NCBI GenBank assembly: GCA_947630325.1
Contig: CANRHB010000013.1
Coordinates: forward strand, 1 to 48,526
Length of the DNA stretch: 48,526 nt
Direction of reading: 5' to 3'
Origin: an uncultured Clostridia bacterium
GTDB taxonomy: Bacteria > Bacillota > Clostridia > Christensenellales > Borkfalkiaceae
Below the pieces are notes generated by a model. The model was given only the letters and a program-made list of their open reading frames with translations. It did not search any database and was not told where the DNA came from. Shown piece after piece: positions 16,768 to 24,607 of this stretch (the stretch's first letter is position 1; every line of letters begins with the position of its first letter). The translations under genes were made by a program, and so were the position numbers.

Positions 16768-16795
16768 GTCGCCCCGCAACTCGTTGCGGGGCGAC
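16768..16795 (+). terminator. Terminator after the PF06541-type gene
   Basis: GTCGCCCCGCAAC pairs perfectly with GTTGCGGGGCGAC around two bases, followed by GCCTGTTTTA. It may also serve the convergent operon. Confidence 0.75.
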
Positions 16796-16802
16796 GCCTG
16801 TT

Positions 16803-17252
16803 TTAATCGGTTTTTTTGAGCAGGAGCGTATTTTCCATAAAGGAGACGAGTTTTTTCTCGCGGCTCTTTGCGCTCGTGAAGGGGAAGCAGAAACTGCCGC
16901 CCCACACGGGATTTCCCGCGGCGATGTAGGCGGTCATCACGAGATCGCCCGCAAGAAGAAGCGCCGTCAGCGGCAGAAAGATAAGGCAGGTAAGCGCGGT
17001 AAAAAAGTAATCGTACCACCTCCACGGCTTGCCGACGAGGGCGATCTCCCCCTCTACCGTGCAACCCTCCCCTTCGGTGATCGTTCCGAGAAAGGCGTAT
17101 TGCGGGGTTTTTCCGCGCCTGCAGACGACGATCTCCGCGCGGTCGCCCTTGCAAAAGACAGACATTTTGAGTTTCTTTGCGCGCTCCGCCGTCTTTGCGC
17201 TCTCCATGCGGTTTTTGAGTTGTTTTTTGTTTTCGGCGGTCGTGAATTTCAT
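16803..17252 (-). CDS. Membrane protein of unknown function
   Basis: The 149-residue protein begins with a basic amphipathic stretch (KKQLKNRMESAKTAERAKKLK), then a soluble part with VEGEIALVGKPWRWYDYF, and one long or two short membrane helices near 83-110. No family recognised. It starts 5 bp after the XRE regulator stop and is the last gene of the operon that begins at 18272, so it may be under the same autoregulation. Confidence 0.65.
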   Translation of the reverse strand: MKFTTAENKKQLKNRMESAKTAERAKKLKMSVFCKGDRAEIVVCRRGKTPQYAFLGTITEGEGCTVEGEIALVGKPWRWYDYFFTALTCLIFLPLTALLLAGDLVMTAYIAAGNPVWGGSFCFPFTSAKSREKKLVSFMENTLLLKKTD

Positions 17253-17257
17253 CTTTC

Positions 17258-17464
17258 TTAAAAGTAAAAGAGCTCTTCGAATTTTTTGTCGAGCGCGATG
17301 CAGAGAACGAGGGCGAGCTTCGCCGTGGGGCAGAACTGTCCCGTCTCGATGGAGGAGATGGTGTTGCGCGAAACGCCCACGAGCCGCGCTAAGTCTTCCT
17401 GCGATAAATTTTTTGCCGCACGCACCTCTTTGAGGCGGTTGCGGAGAATTAGTTTCTCGTCCAT
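17258..17464 (-). CDS. XRE-family transcriptional regulator (Cro/CI-type, minimal)
   Basis: The 68-residue protein is little more than one helix-turn-helix: LKEVRAAKNLSQEDLARLVGVSRNTISSIETGQFCPTAKLALVLCIALD, ending in KKFEELFYF. This C terminus is typical of the small regulators that follow or precede short membrane proteins. I start at MDEKLILRN (17464); the longer frame overlaps the upstream gene. The likely targets are the two ACTTGG-type palindromes at 18287 and 18320, which bracket the operon's own promoter. Confidence 0.88.
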   Translation of the reverse strand: MDEKLILRNRLKEVRAAKNLSQEDLARLVGVSRNTISSIETGQFCPTAKLALVLCIALDKKFEELFYF

Positions 17465-17477
17465 CTTTTTTGCCGCT

Positions 17478-17864
17478 CTATTTCCCCGCAAGTTGCAACC
17501 CGAATTGCACCCAATATAAAATTGCCACGCCGACCGCCAAAACCGCCACAAAGATTGTGAGCCACTTCACTTTCTTGTTCGTGGTGAAAAACGCCTCAGA
17601 GGCATTCTGCGCCGCTACTCCCGTAAAAATGACCGCCGGCAGGTCGTAAGCGAGATCTCCCATACACGCCCGAACGATGATGGCAACGCCGCAGGCGATC
17701 ACGCAGGCGGCAAATCCGAGGTATTTTGCCCGCAACCTATGATTCTGTTCCCGCTCGTCGCCGTTCTTTTCGTTCTCCTTGCGGCTCCGCTGTAAAATCT
17801 CCTCTTTGGAGAGGGTGGGTTCTTCGGCGTTCAATTTTTCTTCTCTGTTGAAATTCTCTTCCAT
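17478..17864 (-). CDS. Small membrane protein, paralogue of the next gene (DUF6442-like)
   Basis: The 128-residue protein has a charged N terminus with LSKEEILQRSRKENEKNGDERE (residues 18-39), and then four predicted helices. The motif matches a family of short Clostridia membrane proteins that I believe is DUF6442; function unknown. The neighbour upstream has the same motif with three changes, so the two probably arose by duplication. It lies between that gene and the XRE regulator, with short gaps. Confidence 0.75.
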   Translation of the reverse strand: MEENFNREEKLNAEEPTLSKEEILQRSRKENEKNGDEREQNHRLRAKYLGFAACVIACGVAIIVRACMGDLAYDLPAVIFTGVAAQNASEAFFTTNKKVKWLTIFVAVLAVGVAILYWVQFGLQLAGK

Positions 17865-17873
17865 GATAGCTCC

Positions 17874-18272
17874 TCAAACTTCGATCCCCGCAAGGGAGAG
17901 GGCGAACAGCACCCACAAAGCGACCGTGACCGCGATGAGCAGGACGGCGCAGACGATGGAGATCGTCTTTCCTCTCCCTTTTTTCATGACGACCGCCTGA
18001 CAGGTGGTCTGCGCGCTCATGCTCGTGCCCAACAGAACGTAGATCGGATAGAAAAACACCTCGTCCTGCCGGAGCAGAATATAACAAAATTCGATGACGA
18101 CGACGGTAATGATCGTGGCGAGATAGCCGCAGTATGTCACCCACTTCCACTTTGCCTGCTCCCGCTCGTCGCCCGATTTTTCGTTCTCCTTGCGGCTGCG
18201 CTCTAAAATTTCCTCTTTGGAGAGGGTCTGTTTGCTTTCAACACTCTCTGTTTTTTCTTGCAGTTCGTCCAT
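17874..18272 (-). CDS. Small membrane protein, first gene of the XRE operon (DUF6442-like)
   Basis: The 132-residue protein has an acidic N terminus, the LSKEEILERSRKENEKSGDERE motif, and about four membrane helices. I start at ATG 18272 (MDELQEK), because AAAAGGAG lies directly before it. The longer reading begins with TTG and would include the binding site. Its promoter, with two operators, is a near-perfect match to consensus. Immunity, stress and signalling roles are all open. Confidence 0.75.
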   Translation of the reverse strand: MDELQEKTESVESKQTLSKEEILERSRKENEKSGDEREQAKWKWVTYCGYLATIITVVVIEFCYILLRQDEVFFYPIYVLLGTSMSAQTTCQAVVMKKGRGKTISIVCAVLLIAVTVALWVLFALSLAGIEV

Positions 18273-18286
18273 ATTTCTCCTTTTTG

Positions 18287-18336
18287 CCAAGTGAACTTGG
18301 TATGTCTATCATAGCATTGCCAAGTACACTTGTCAA
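18287..18336 (-). promoter_or_regulatory. Operon promoter with twin palindromic operators
   Basis: On the minus strand TTGACA (18331-18336), 17 bp, TATGAT (18308-18313). Operator 1 is CCAAGTGAACTTGG (18287-18300), a perfect palindrome downstream of the -10. Operator 2 is CCAAGTACACTTGT (18320-18333), which overlaps the -35. Their centres are 33 bp apart, about three helical turns. The XRE protein at 17258 is the obvious candidate ligand. Confidence 0.8.
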
Positions 18337-18340
18337 GCGT

Positions 18341-19045
18341 TTGCGCAAAAAAAGTCGGAAAATATTTTTGCCGACTTACCCTCCCCTTGCTGTCCCTTTT
18401 AGGGAAAGTGGCATGAGCGAAGCGAATGCCGAAAGAGTTTCTAAAACCCCTCAGTCACTCGCAAGCTCGTGACAGCTCCCCTACAGGGGCGCCAAGTAGT
18501 GCCCCTCCCCTCCCCCGCGTTGCGGGGGTGAGCTTATACTCGCTGTTTCTAATAGTGTCATTTCGCCCCGCGCGCAGTTCTGATTCTCTAAGCGCGGCAC
18601 GAGGAGCCTGCGACGAAGTAGCCGTAACGGAAAGAACGAAGTCCGACATGGCAATTCCCCGAGGGAATCTTGTTGCGTCCAAGTACGATTAAAACCAAAC
18701 AAACTTGCGTCATTCCGAGCGCAGTCGAGGAATGTCCTTGTTTATAATGCGGACACCCTTCGACTACGCTCAGGGTGACGTGATCTTAGAATGGCGCATT
18801 GTGTTCTAAATCACTGCGCGTTGGAAAATCGCCATTTTCCATAAGCGCACCCAATTTGCCGTATGCTTACGGCTTAGTGTAAAAGCCGAGCGAATGAGAG
18901 GGCAACTTAGTTGATGCACAAGGAAGGTTTCCTCGCACAATTATTTTCCGATGTGAGATTTCTCGACTCCGCGCTTCACGCTCCGCTCGAAATGACAATT
19001 GAAGCGATTTGCCCATAGCACAAGGAAAAGAATTGTGCGAAACTC
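18341..19045. repeat. Repeat-filled intergenic region without genes
   Basis: It holds a mosaic of the repeats seen elsewhere. About 18440-18545 has GC hairpins of the CCCCTCC type. About 18555-18716 is a shortened copy of the 165-bp element. About 18716-18800 and 18951-19000 are pieces of the GTCGAG family (GATTTCTCGACTCC, CTCGAAATGAC). A hairpin-like GCACAAGGAAAAGAATTGTGC lies at about 19019-19039. I see no gene. Confidence 0.65.
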
Positions 19046-19660
19046 TTAAAATGGATAAAAATATCTCTTTCCTGCAGAGAGGGTCACTTTTCCGTTGAAA
19101 AAGTCGCGGGAGCGGGCGGTGAAGGCGTTCTCTTCGCTCTCCTTTATCATCACCGTGAAGCGCGCCTTAAAGGAAAATTCGCGCGAGAGGACGATCTCCC
19201 CCTCCAAAAAGCGGAGTGCGGCGTTGACGTCGGGATAGTCCACTTCGAGCGACATTTCAACGCCCGTGGTGTACACCCGCTTTTCGGCTCTTTCCACCCC
19301 CTCGGCGGCGCCGCCCGCATAGGCACGGGTTAAGCCCCCTGCGCCGAGTTTGATGCCGCCGAAATAGCGCACCACGGCGATCGCCGTCTCCTTGAGGTTC
19401 TGCGCCTTGATGACCCCCAAAATGGGCATTCCTGCCGTCCCTTGGGGCTCTCCGTCGTCCGAAAAACGCTGTTCGTTGCCGATCTTATCGGCGATGTAGC
19501 CATAGCAGACATGGGTCGCCGCGGGGTGAAGCGCGCGGATGCGGGCAAGAAAGCCTTTCGCCTCTTCCTCGCCCTCCGTGTGCGAAACATAGGTCAAAAA
19601 CCTGCTCTTTTCGATGACTTTTTCGGTGACCGTCTCCCCGACGACGCTCTTATATTCCAT
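19046..19660 (-). CDS. yigZ: YigZ/IMPACT family protein
   Basis: The 204-residue protein has the family's two parts: the N-terminal UPF0029 domain with KSRFLTYVSHTEGEEEAKGFLARIRALHPAATHVCYGYI (19-57), DDGEPQGTAGMPIL and VVRYFGGIKLGAGGLTRAY, followed by a C-terminal ferredoxin-like DUF1949 domain. The family is related to eukaryotic IMPACT and is thought to act in translation control, but its bacterial job is not settled. ATG follows immediately on the tyrS stop (TAAATG), so translation is coupled. Confidence 0.92.
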   Translation of the reverse strand: MEYKSVVGETVTEKVIEKSRFLTYVSHTEGEEEAKGFLARIRALHPAATHVCYGYIADKIGNEQRFSDDGEPQGTAGMPILGVIKAQNLKETAIAVVRYFGGIKLGAGGLTRAYAGGAAEGVERAEKRVYTTGVEMSLEVDYPDVNAALRFLEGEIVLSREFSFKARFTVMIKESEENAFTARSRDFFNGKVTLSAGKRYFYPF

Positions 19661-20854
19661 TTACTTGCGCACGACCTTGATGTGCACCTTCTTCCCCTTG
19701 TGGAGGATAAATTCGCCCACGGGAAGGGGCATGTTGACGTCCGTCGCCTTCACGTCCCCCACCGAGACGCCGCCCTGCTCCACGAGCCGCCGCGCCTCGC
19801 CGTTGCTCTTGCAAAGTCCTGTGGCGACGAGTGCGCCGAGAAGAGTGGAAGTTTCCGCGGGGATCTCCTTTACGGGCATCTCCCCCTCTCCTCCGAACGC
19901 CGCCCGCGCCTGCGACTGCGCAAGGTTTGCCGCCTCTTCCCCGTGCACCATTTTGGTGAGCTCGTATGCAAGCCGCTCCTTCGCGGCGTTCATGCGCTCG
20001 TCGCGGTGGGCGCAGAGTTCCTTGATCTCCTCCAGCGGCACGAAAGTCAAGAGGCAGAAGCACTTTTCGACGTCGTCGTCCGCGGTGTTCCGCCAATATT
20101 GGTAGAATTCATAGGGGCTCGTCTTGTTTGCATCGAGCCACACCGCCCCCTTCTGCGTCTTGCCCATCTTCTTTCCCTCGCTCGTGGTAAGAAGCTGGAA
20201 GGTCATCGCAAAGGCGGGTTTCCGCTCCTTTCTCCGGATGAGGTCGGCGCCCGCCAAAATGTTGCTCCACTGGTCGTCGCCGCCGAGTTCCAGAGAACAG
20301 CCGTATTTTTGGTGCAGAACGAGGAAATCGTAAGCCTGCATGAGCATGTAGTTGAATTCGAGGAAGGAAAGCCCCCTCTCCATGCGCGCCTTGAAGCACT
20401 CCGCCGTCAGCATTTTATTGACGGAGAAATGCACGCCGATGTCCCGCAAAAAGTCGATATAGTTGAGGTTCAAGAGCCAATCGGCATTGTTGACGATGAC
20501 CGCGGCGTTCTCGCCCTCGAAGGAGATGAACTTCGACATCTGTTTTTTGAAACACTCCACATGGTAGGCGATGGTTTCCTTGGTCATCATCGAGCGCATA
20601 TCCGTTCTGCCCGAGGGGTCCCCCACCATGGCGGTGCCGCCGCCGATCAAAATGATGGGTTTGTGCCCCGCAAGCTGCATGTGCCGCATGGCGACAAGTT
20701 GCATAAAGTGCCCCACGTGCAAGCTGTCCGCCGTGGGGTCGAACCCGATGTAGAAGGGCACGCTCTCCTTTCCCAACAGTTCGTAAAGTTCCTCTTCATA
20801 GACGGTCTGTTTGATAAATCCCCGCGCGCGCAGGGTGTCCATGACGTTTTGCAT
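19661..20854 (-). CDS. tyrS: Tyrosine--tRNA ligase
   Basis: TyrS charges tRNA-Tyr. The 397-residue class I synthetase has the HIGH motif as HVGH (46-49), the tyrosine-site GYFDP-like [18 protein letters not shown], and the KMSKS loop as KMGKT (229-233). The C-terminal S4 domain covers about 335-397 ([25 protein letters not shown]). The KMGKT variant and length put it with the TyrZ-like/long type. The start is preceded by GGGAG. No T-box leader is present: the promoter lies only some 30 bp upstream. Confidence 0.96.
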   Translation of the reverse strand: MQNVMDTLRARGFIKQTVYEEELYELLGKESVPFYIGFDPTADSLHVGHFMQLVAMRHMQLAGHKPIILIGGGTAMVGDPSGRTDMRSMMTKETIAYHVECFKKQMSKFISFEGENAAVIVNNADWLLNLNYIDFLRDIGVHFSVNKMLTAECFKARMERGLSFLEFNYMLMQAYDFLVLHQKYGCSLELGGDDQWSNILAGADLIRRKERKPAFAMTFQLLTTSEGKKMGKTQKGAVWLDANKTSPYEFYQYWRNTADDDVEKCFCLLTFVPLEEIKELCAHRDERMNAAKERLAYELTKMVHGEEAANLAQSQARAAFGGEGEMPVKEIPAETSTLLGALVATGLCKSNGEARRLVEQGGVSVGDVKATDVNMPLPVGEFILHKGKKVHIKVVRK

Positions 20855-20883
20855 AAAATACTCCCGTGTCGTTTGTTTCCACT

Positions 20884-20912
20884 ATTTTACACGCCTGACG
20901 AAAATTTGTCAA
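20884..20912 (-). promoter_or_regulatory. tyrS-yigZ promoter
   Basis: On the minus strand TTGACA (20907-20912), 17 bp, TAAAAT (20884-20889) with TG one base upstream. The short leader leaves no room for a T-box. Confidence 0.85.
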
Positions 20913-20987
20913 TGATTTTCGGGGCATACGAGCGCACGCGAACGCTAAAAATCCCCGCTCTGCATATACTGTAAGACGGGTGATGTT

Positions 20988-22028
20988 ATGAAATACATTT
21001 TGTTTTGCGGCGGAGGGAGCGCGGGGCACGTCGTTCCCAACCTTGCCGTGATGAACGAACTCAAATATTCCCGCAAACTCGCCTATATGGGCACGTGCGG
21101 CATTGAAAAGACGCTTGTCACCGAGGCGGGCTATCCCTTTTTCGAGGTGGACTGCCCCAAACTCGTGCGCTCCTTCACCTTGCAGAACTTCACCATTCCC
21201 TCGCGGTTACATGCGGCGAAGAAGCGCGCCCTCGAGATCGTAAAGGCGGAAAAGCCCGACCTCGTATTCTCCAAGGGCGGCTTTGCAAGCTATCCCGCGG
21301 TGTGGGCGGCGCATGAGTTGAATATCCCCGCCCTTACCCATGAGAGTGACCTTTCTCCCGGGCTTGCGACCAAACTGCTCGCAAAAAAGTGCAAATATGT
21401 GCTTACGTCCTTCCCCGAGACTGCCAAACTGTTTGAAAACGGCGTCTGCGTCGGCTCCCCCATGCGCAAGGAGCTCTTCCGCGGCGACAGACAGCGCGCC
21501 CTCAAAAAGTATTCCCTCTCGGGGGAGAAGCCCGTTCTTCTCGTCCTCGGCGGCGGGAGCGGGAGCAGAGCCATCAACGAGGCGGTGATAAAACATCTTC
21601 CGACCCTTCTCAAAAAGTGGCAAATTTTACACCTGACGGGAAAGAGCGGAAGCGAGGCCCAACGGGAGGGCTACTGTGCGCGGGAGTTCGAAAAGGACAT
21701 GGGAAGCGCCTATGCGGCCGCCGACTGCGTTCTATGCCGCGCGGGAAGCAACACGGTGTTCGAGGCGCTTGCGCTCAAAAAGCCGACCCTCTTCGTGCCC
21801 CTCGAAAAGGGGTCGCGCGGGGATCAGCTTCAAAACGCCCTCTACTTCGAAAAACGGGGCTTATGCAGAATTTTGCGGGAGAGCGAACTTTCCTCTCTCC
21901 CTGCCGCCCTCTCTGCCCTTTGGCGGGACGGGGAACTGCGCTATGCCCTCTCCGCGTGCACGATCGAAAACGGCACGCCCGCCGTCATCGAGTTGATCGG
22001 TTCCCTTCACGGCGCGGGCGCGAGTTGA
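20988..22028 (+). CDS. murG: MurG-type undecaprenyl-pyrophosphoryl-MurNAc-pentapeptide GlcNAc transferase
   Basis: MurG makes lipid II from lipid I at the cytoplasmic face of the membrane. The 346-residue GT28 protein has the N-terminal phosphate loop CGGGSAGHVVPNLAV (7-21), FSKGGFASYPAVWAAH, THESDLSPGLATKLL, LLVLGGGSGSRAINE and the sugar-nucleotide region CRAGSNTVFEALALKKPTLFVPL followed by RGDQLQNA. It is outside a dcw cluster. A TATACT box (20965-20970) lies just upstream, with GGGTG as a weak binding site. Its last 22 bp overlap the convergent yunB. Confidence 0.93.
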   Translation: MKYILFCGGGSAGHVVPNLAVMNELKYSRKLAYMGTCGIEKTLVTEAGYPFFEVDCPKLVRSFTLQNFTIPSRLHAAKKRALEIVKAEKPDLVFSKGGFASYPAVWAAHELNIPALTHESDLSPGLATKLLAKKCKYVLTSFPETAKLFENGVCVGSPMRKELFRGDRQRALKKYSLSGEKPVLLVLGGGSGSRAINEAVIKHLPTLLKKWQILHLTGKSGSEAQREGYCAREFEKDMGSAYAAADCVLCRAGSNTVFEALALKKPTLFVPLEKGSRGDQLQNALYFEKRGLCRILRESELSSLPAALSALWRDGELRYALSACTIENGTPAVIELIGSLHGAGAS

Positions 22029-22672
22029 TATCCGTTCCCGAAGATGTCCGATTGGAGGTACACCTCGGGAACTTTGCCGACGAGCACGCTCTCGCAGATG
22101 AGCACTTCGGTGCGCGAGGCGAAGTTGCGGGTGCGGGCGGGCATGATGATGGAGATGTCGGCGACGATCTCCAAATAGATGGCATGGCGGGTCTGGTTGA
22201 CCCCCGCCGCTTCAAAGGAGGAGGCAAAGCGGCATTCCACATTGGAGATGGGAATGATCTTGAGGTTGAGTTTGGGTCCGAAGCCCGCAAGCGCCTCGAT
22301 CCCCGTGAACGCGCCGAGGGGGACTTCCACCCCGCCCTCGCTCATCTTTTGCAAATTCTCCTGCGACATATACGCCGTATCGCGCGCAATGCGGTTGATC
22401 TGGAAGGAGTTGGAGGTGATCGAAGTGATGTTCCCCTCCCCGTCTCGGCTGACGGTGACGAGTTCCTCATAGCGCACGCGGTCGGAGAGGGTATAATACA
22501 CCGCGTCGTTGACGGCGACCGTTGTAATGGAGCGCATGGACGCCTCCGCCACCGACATGAGCACCCGCGTGACGTTGACGTGCAGGGCGATGACGAGGGA
22601 GAGAAAAAGGACGGCGGCAAGCGCAAAAAGAACGCGCCGCCGCACTTTGTTTTTGGGACGGCGATATTTCAC
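22007..22672 (-). CDS. yunB: Sporulation protein YunB
   Basis: YunB is a sporulation protein of uncertain biochemical role; in Bacillus subtilis its gene is in the mother-cell sigma-E regulon. The 221-residue product has one N-terminal membrane helix (about 13-32) and the family's soluble part: NDAVYYTLSDRVRYEELVTVSRD, GNITSITSNSFQINRIARDTA, EVPLGAFTGIEALAGFGPKLNLKIIPI and EVYLQSDIFGNGYQ. It starts with GTG at 22672, within the 25-bp repeat, only five bases after a CATACAAT box. It overlaps murG at the 3' end. Confidence 0.92.
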   Translation of the reverse strand: MKYRRPKNKVRRRVLFALAAVLFLSLVIALHVNVTRVLMSVAEASMRSITTVAVNDAVYYTLSDRVRYEELVTVSRDGEGNITSITSNSFQINRIARDTAYMSQENLQKMSEGGVEVPLGAFTGIEALAGFGPKLNLKIIPISNVECRFASSFEAAGVNQTRHAIYLEIVADISIIMPARTRNFASRTEVLICESVLVGKVPEVYLQSDIFGNGYQLAPAP

Positions 22673-22686
22673 GCCCTATTGTATGC
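22662..22686. repeat. 25-bp direct repeat, copy 1
   Basis: A perfect match to 23385-23409 (starts CGATATTTCACG, ends CTATTGTATGC). This copy contains the yunB start codon and its -10 box. The two copies flank the toxin-antitoxin module. Confidence 0.9.
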
Positions 22687-22707
22687 CTTGTCCCGTTCCC
22701 TGTATGA
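22678..22707 (-). promoter_or_regulatory. Sigma-E-like promoter of yunB
   Basis: On the minus strand TCATACA (22701-22707) and CATACAAT (22678-22685) are 15 bp apart. The -10 is an exact match to the sigma-E form CATACANT and the -35 resembles its ATA-rich box. That fits the known sigma-E control of yunB in Bacillus subtilis. Confidence 0.55.
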
Positions 22708-22729
22708 CATAGCCCTATCTTCGGAACTT

Positions 22730-23041
22730 TTACAGCAGATCTTGATAATTTCTCATTCCGTATAGAACGCGGACGACTTGAATTTCCTCGTCCTTAATAC
22801 GGAAGAATGCGATGTAATTGTTGACGATGAGTTTGCGCAAGGTCTTGTCCTTTATGTACTCGTTATCAACGAGCGGGCAACTTTCGGGAAAATCGCACAC
22901 CGTTTGAAATCCCCGCTCGAAGTCGTCTATTTGTCTGACAGCCGCAGTTGGGTTTTTCAACTCTTCGGCGAGATAGGCGAAGATACTCTCCATATCCGCC
23001 TGTGCCAAAGGGAAGAGTTTCAACCGATAGTTACTTGCCAT
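22730..23041 (-). CDS. ParE/RelE-superfamily toxin
   Basis: The 103-residue protein has the RelE/ParE fold pattern: YRLKLFPLAQADMESIFAYLAEELKNPTAAVRQIDDFERG, CPLVDNEYIKDKTLRKLIVNNYIAFFRIKDEEIQVVRVLYGMRNY. The last block is the strand with the conserved arginine and tyrosine typical of ParE-like toxins. Whether it poisons gyrase or cuts mRNA cannot be told from sequence. It overlaps the upstream antitoxin by 11 bp, so the pair is translated together. Confidence 0.9.
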   Translation of the reverse strand: MASNYRLKLFPLAQADMESIFAYLAEELKNPTAAVRQIDDFERGFQTVCDFPESCPLVDNEYIKDKTLRKLIVNNYIAFFRIKDEEIQVVRVLYGMRNYQDLL

Positions 23042-23306
23042 ACTTGCTCCTCATGCGGACGAAAAATTCCTCGCCGTCTGCGGGAGCGGCGCCGCGCTCG
23101 ATTTCTTCGAGCCCCGCGTTGATCAAAGCGGCTTCCTGCATCTTAGCAAACATTTCCTCATAAAGTTGCACGCTCATCATCACCGCCTCGCCGTACCCGT
23201 TTTTTGTGATGACGATGGGGACAGAACTTTCCTTGCATGTTTTCATGATGTTCGCCGTGTTTTTCAACTCGTTCACGGGCAGAATTTTGGGTAAAGGTTG
23301 CGTCAT
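23031..23306 (-). CDS. Phd/YefM-family antitoxin
   Basis: The 91-residue protein starts with the Phd/YefM DNA-binding domain: KILPVNELKNTANIMKTCKESSVPIVITKNGYGEAVMMSVQLYEEM (7-52). The C-terminal third is charged and should wrap the toxin. ATG has a strong binding site (GGAGGTGAGATC). The promoter carries an inverted repeat over its -10, consistent with autorepression by this protein and the toxin complex. Confidence 0.92.
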   Translation of the reverse strand: MTQPLPKILPVNELKNTANIMKTCKESSVPIVITKNGYGEAVMMSVQLYEEMFAKMQEAALINAGLEEIERGAAPADGEEFFVRMRSKYGK

Positions 23307-23334
23307 GATCTCACCTCCGACACACTATGTTCTT

Positions 23335-23374
23335 ATTATGGCCTTATTGTACCATAATATTGGAAATATGTCAA
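23335..23374 (-). promoter_or_regulatory. Toxin-antitoxin promoter with operator
   Basis: On the minus strand TTGACA (23369-23374), 17 bp, TACAAT (23346-23351). ATTATGG and CCATAAT form an inverted repeat (23335-23358) across the -10. Confidence 0.85.
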
Positions 23375-23384
23375 CTCTTTTCAA

Positions 23385-23409
23385 CGATATTTCACGCCCT
23401 ATTGTATGC
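23385..23409. repeat. 25-bp direct repeat, copy 2
   Basis: A perfect copy of 22662-22686, 723 bp away. It contains an orphan CATACAAT box on the minus strand and touches the 5' end of the amidase-like gene. Confidence 0.9.
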
Positions 23410-23450
23410 TTTTGTACACCGATAAAGGCGGCAGTCGCATAGAATGGACT

Positions 23451-23945
23451 ATGCCTTATGAGATCCTTCCCTTCAACAGAGAAAAAGCCGTTGCCTATGC
23501 CCGCCGCTGGGCATTTTCGAGAAACCCTTCCTATTACGATTTCAGCGCGATCGGCGGCGACTGCACCAATTTTGCCTCGCAGTGCATCTTCGCGGGAGCG
23601 GGCGTGATGAATTTTACCCCCGTCTATGGGTGGTTCTACCGCTCTGCAAGCGACAGGACCGCCTCCTGGACGGGGGTGGAATATCTCTATAACTTTTTGG
23701 TAAACAACGAGGGCGCGGGGCCCTTTGCGGAGGTCGTACCTCTTGACAAGTTGGAACTCGGCGACATTGTGCAACTCGGGCGGGAGACGGGCGATTTTTA
23801 TCATTCCCCCGTCGTGGTGGGGTTTTCGGGGAGGAATATCCTCGTTGCGGCGCACTCCTATGACGCATTCGGAAGGACGCTTGCCTCCTACCGCGCTCCC
23901 GTCACGCGCGGCCTGCACATTTTGGGCGCGCGGAAAGAGGAATAA
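23451..23945 (+). CDS. Amidase-domain protein (PF12671-like)
   Basis: The 164-residue protein carries a putative peptidase/amidase domain with the catalytic-type CTNFASQCIFAGAG (Cys near residue 32), preceded by AVAYARRWAFSRNPSYYDFSAIGGD, and followed by a His in YHSPVVVGFSG and a later AAHSYDAFGR. The order Cys then His suggests a papain-like or NlpC-like fold. There is no signal peptide, and ATG 23406 would add only 15 residues. A TAGAAT box lies five bases before ATG 23451, so the mRNA may be leaderless. The role may lie in the spore, since it neighbours yunB. Confidence 0.8.
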   Translation: MPYEILPFNREKAVAYARRWAFSRNPSYYDFSAIGGDCTNFASQCIFAGAGVMNFTPVYGWFYRSASDRTASWTGVEYLYNFLVNNEGAGPFAEVVPLDKLELGDIVQLGRETGDFYHSPVVVGFSGRNILVAAHSYDAFGRTLASYRAPVTRGLHILGARKEE

Positions 23946-24452
23946 AACGGGATTTGTTTATTACTTGTCGCCCCTGTAGGGGAGATGTCGAGCGGAGCGA
24001 GACAGAGGGGTTGAAACCCTTTCCCCCGCTGACGCGGGTACTGTCTCATGCGGGTAGAGCCCCGCATTCGGTCACCGTTCGCGCCTCTGATGCGCTCACT
24101 CCTGTCGCATTGCGCCAACAGTTATCAACTGTTGGCAGAATGCAATGCTCCACCTAAAAGGGACAGCAAAGGAAAACAGAACGCATTCTAAAATATCATG
24201 TCGACCGAAGTGGAGACATCTCTACCGCATTATCATAAGGCGAGATTTCTCCACGCGCCGCATAGCGGCTTGGTACTTCGTCGCAGGCTCCTCGTGCCGC
24301 CCTTAGACAACATAGAACGTGCGGGCGGAGCGAAATGACAATAAAGGAAACCGCGGGTCGAAATGACAAATCAGAGCAGTAAGCGGAACCCCCTCCATCG
24401 GAGGGGGATTAAGGGGGTGGGGCGTTTTCTAAATACGCCGTCCTCTTACAAT
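23946..24452. repeat. Repeat-filled intergenic region without genes
   Basis: About 24113-24133 is a perfect hairpin (CCAACAGTT, ATC, AACTGTTGG). 24195-24339 is a member of the GTCGAC/GAGACATC family joined to the TACTTCGTCGCAGGCTCC module of the 165-bp elements. 24389-24422 is a CCCCCTCC-ATC-GGAGGGGG hairpin followed by ATTAAGGGGGTGGGG. I see no gene. Confidence 0.65.
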
Positions 24453-24474
24453 AAAAAATCGGGAGGGCGCTCCC
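24453..24474 (-). terminator. Terminator of the MarR-ABC operon
   Basis: On the minus strand GGGAG and CTCCC pair around four bases, followed by GATTTTTT. Confidence 0.75.
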
Positions 24475-24481
24475 TATCTTT

Positions 24482-24559
24482 TTATTTTGTTAAAAGCGAT
24501 TTCAAATATTCTTCATACTCCTCATCGGTGAGTTTCGGAAGTTTGTTCTTCTTTGCCAT
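24482..24559 (-). CDS. 25-residue charged microprotein at the end of the ABC operon
   Basis: The peptide MAKKNKLPKLTDEEYEEYLKSLLTK is encoded between the transporter stop and the terminator. It has a good binding site (AAAGAGGTGCTTT before ATG), and the sequence has a basic head and a likely amphipathic helix with alternating Glu and Leu. It has no membrane segment. It may be an accessory subunit of the transporter or a small regulator. The evidence is position, binding site and composition only. Confidence 0.55.
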   Translation of the reverse strand: MAKKNKLPKLTDEEYEEYLKSLLTK

Positions 24560-24607
24560 AAAGCACCTCTTTCGGTTTGAAAGAAGTATGTCCCCTTCTG
24601 CGCTCTT

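Noticed and set aside
20855..20990. T-box leader for tyrS
   Set aside because: The promoter is about 30 bp from the start codon, so no leader of the needed length exists.
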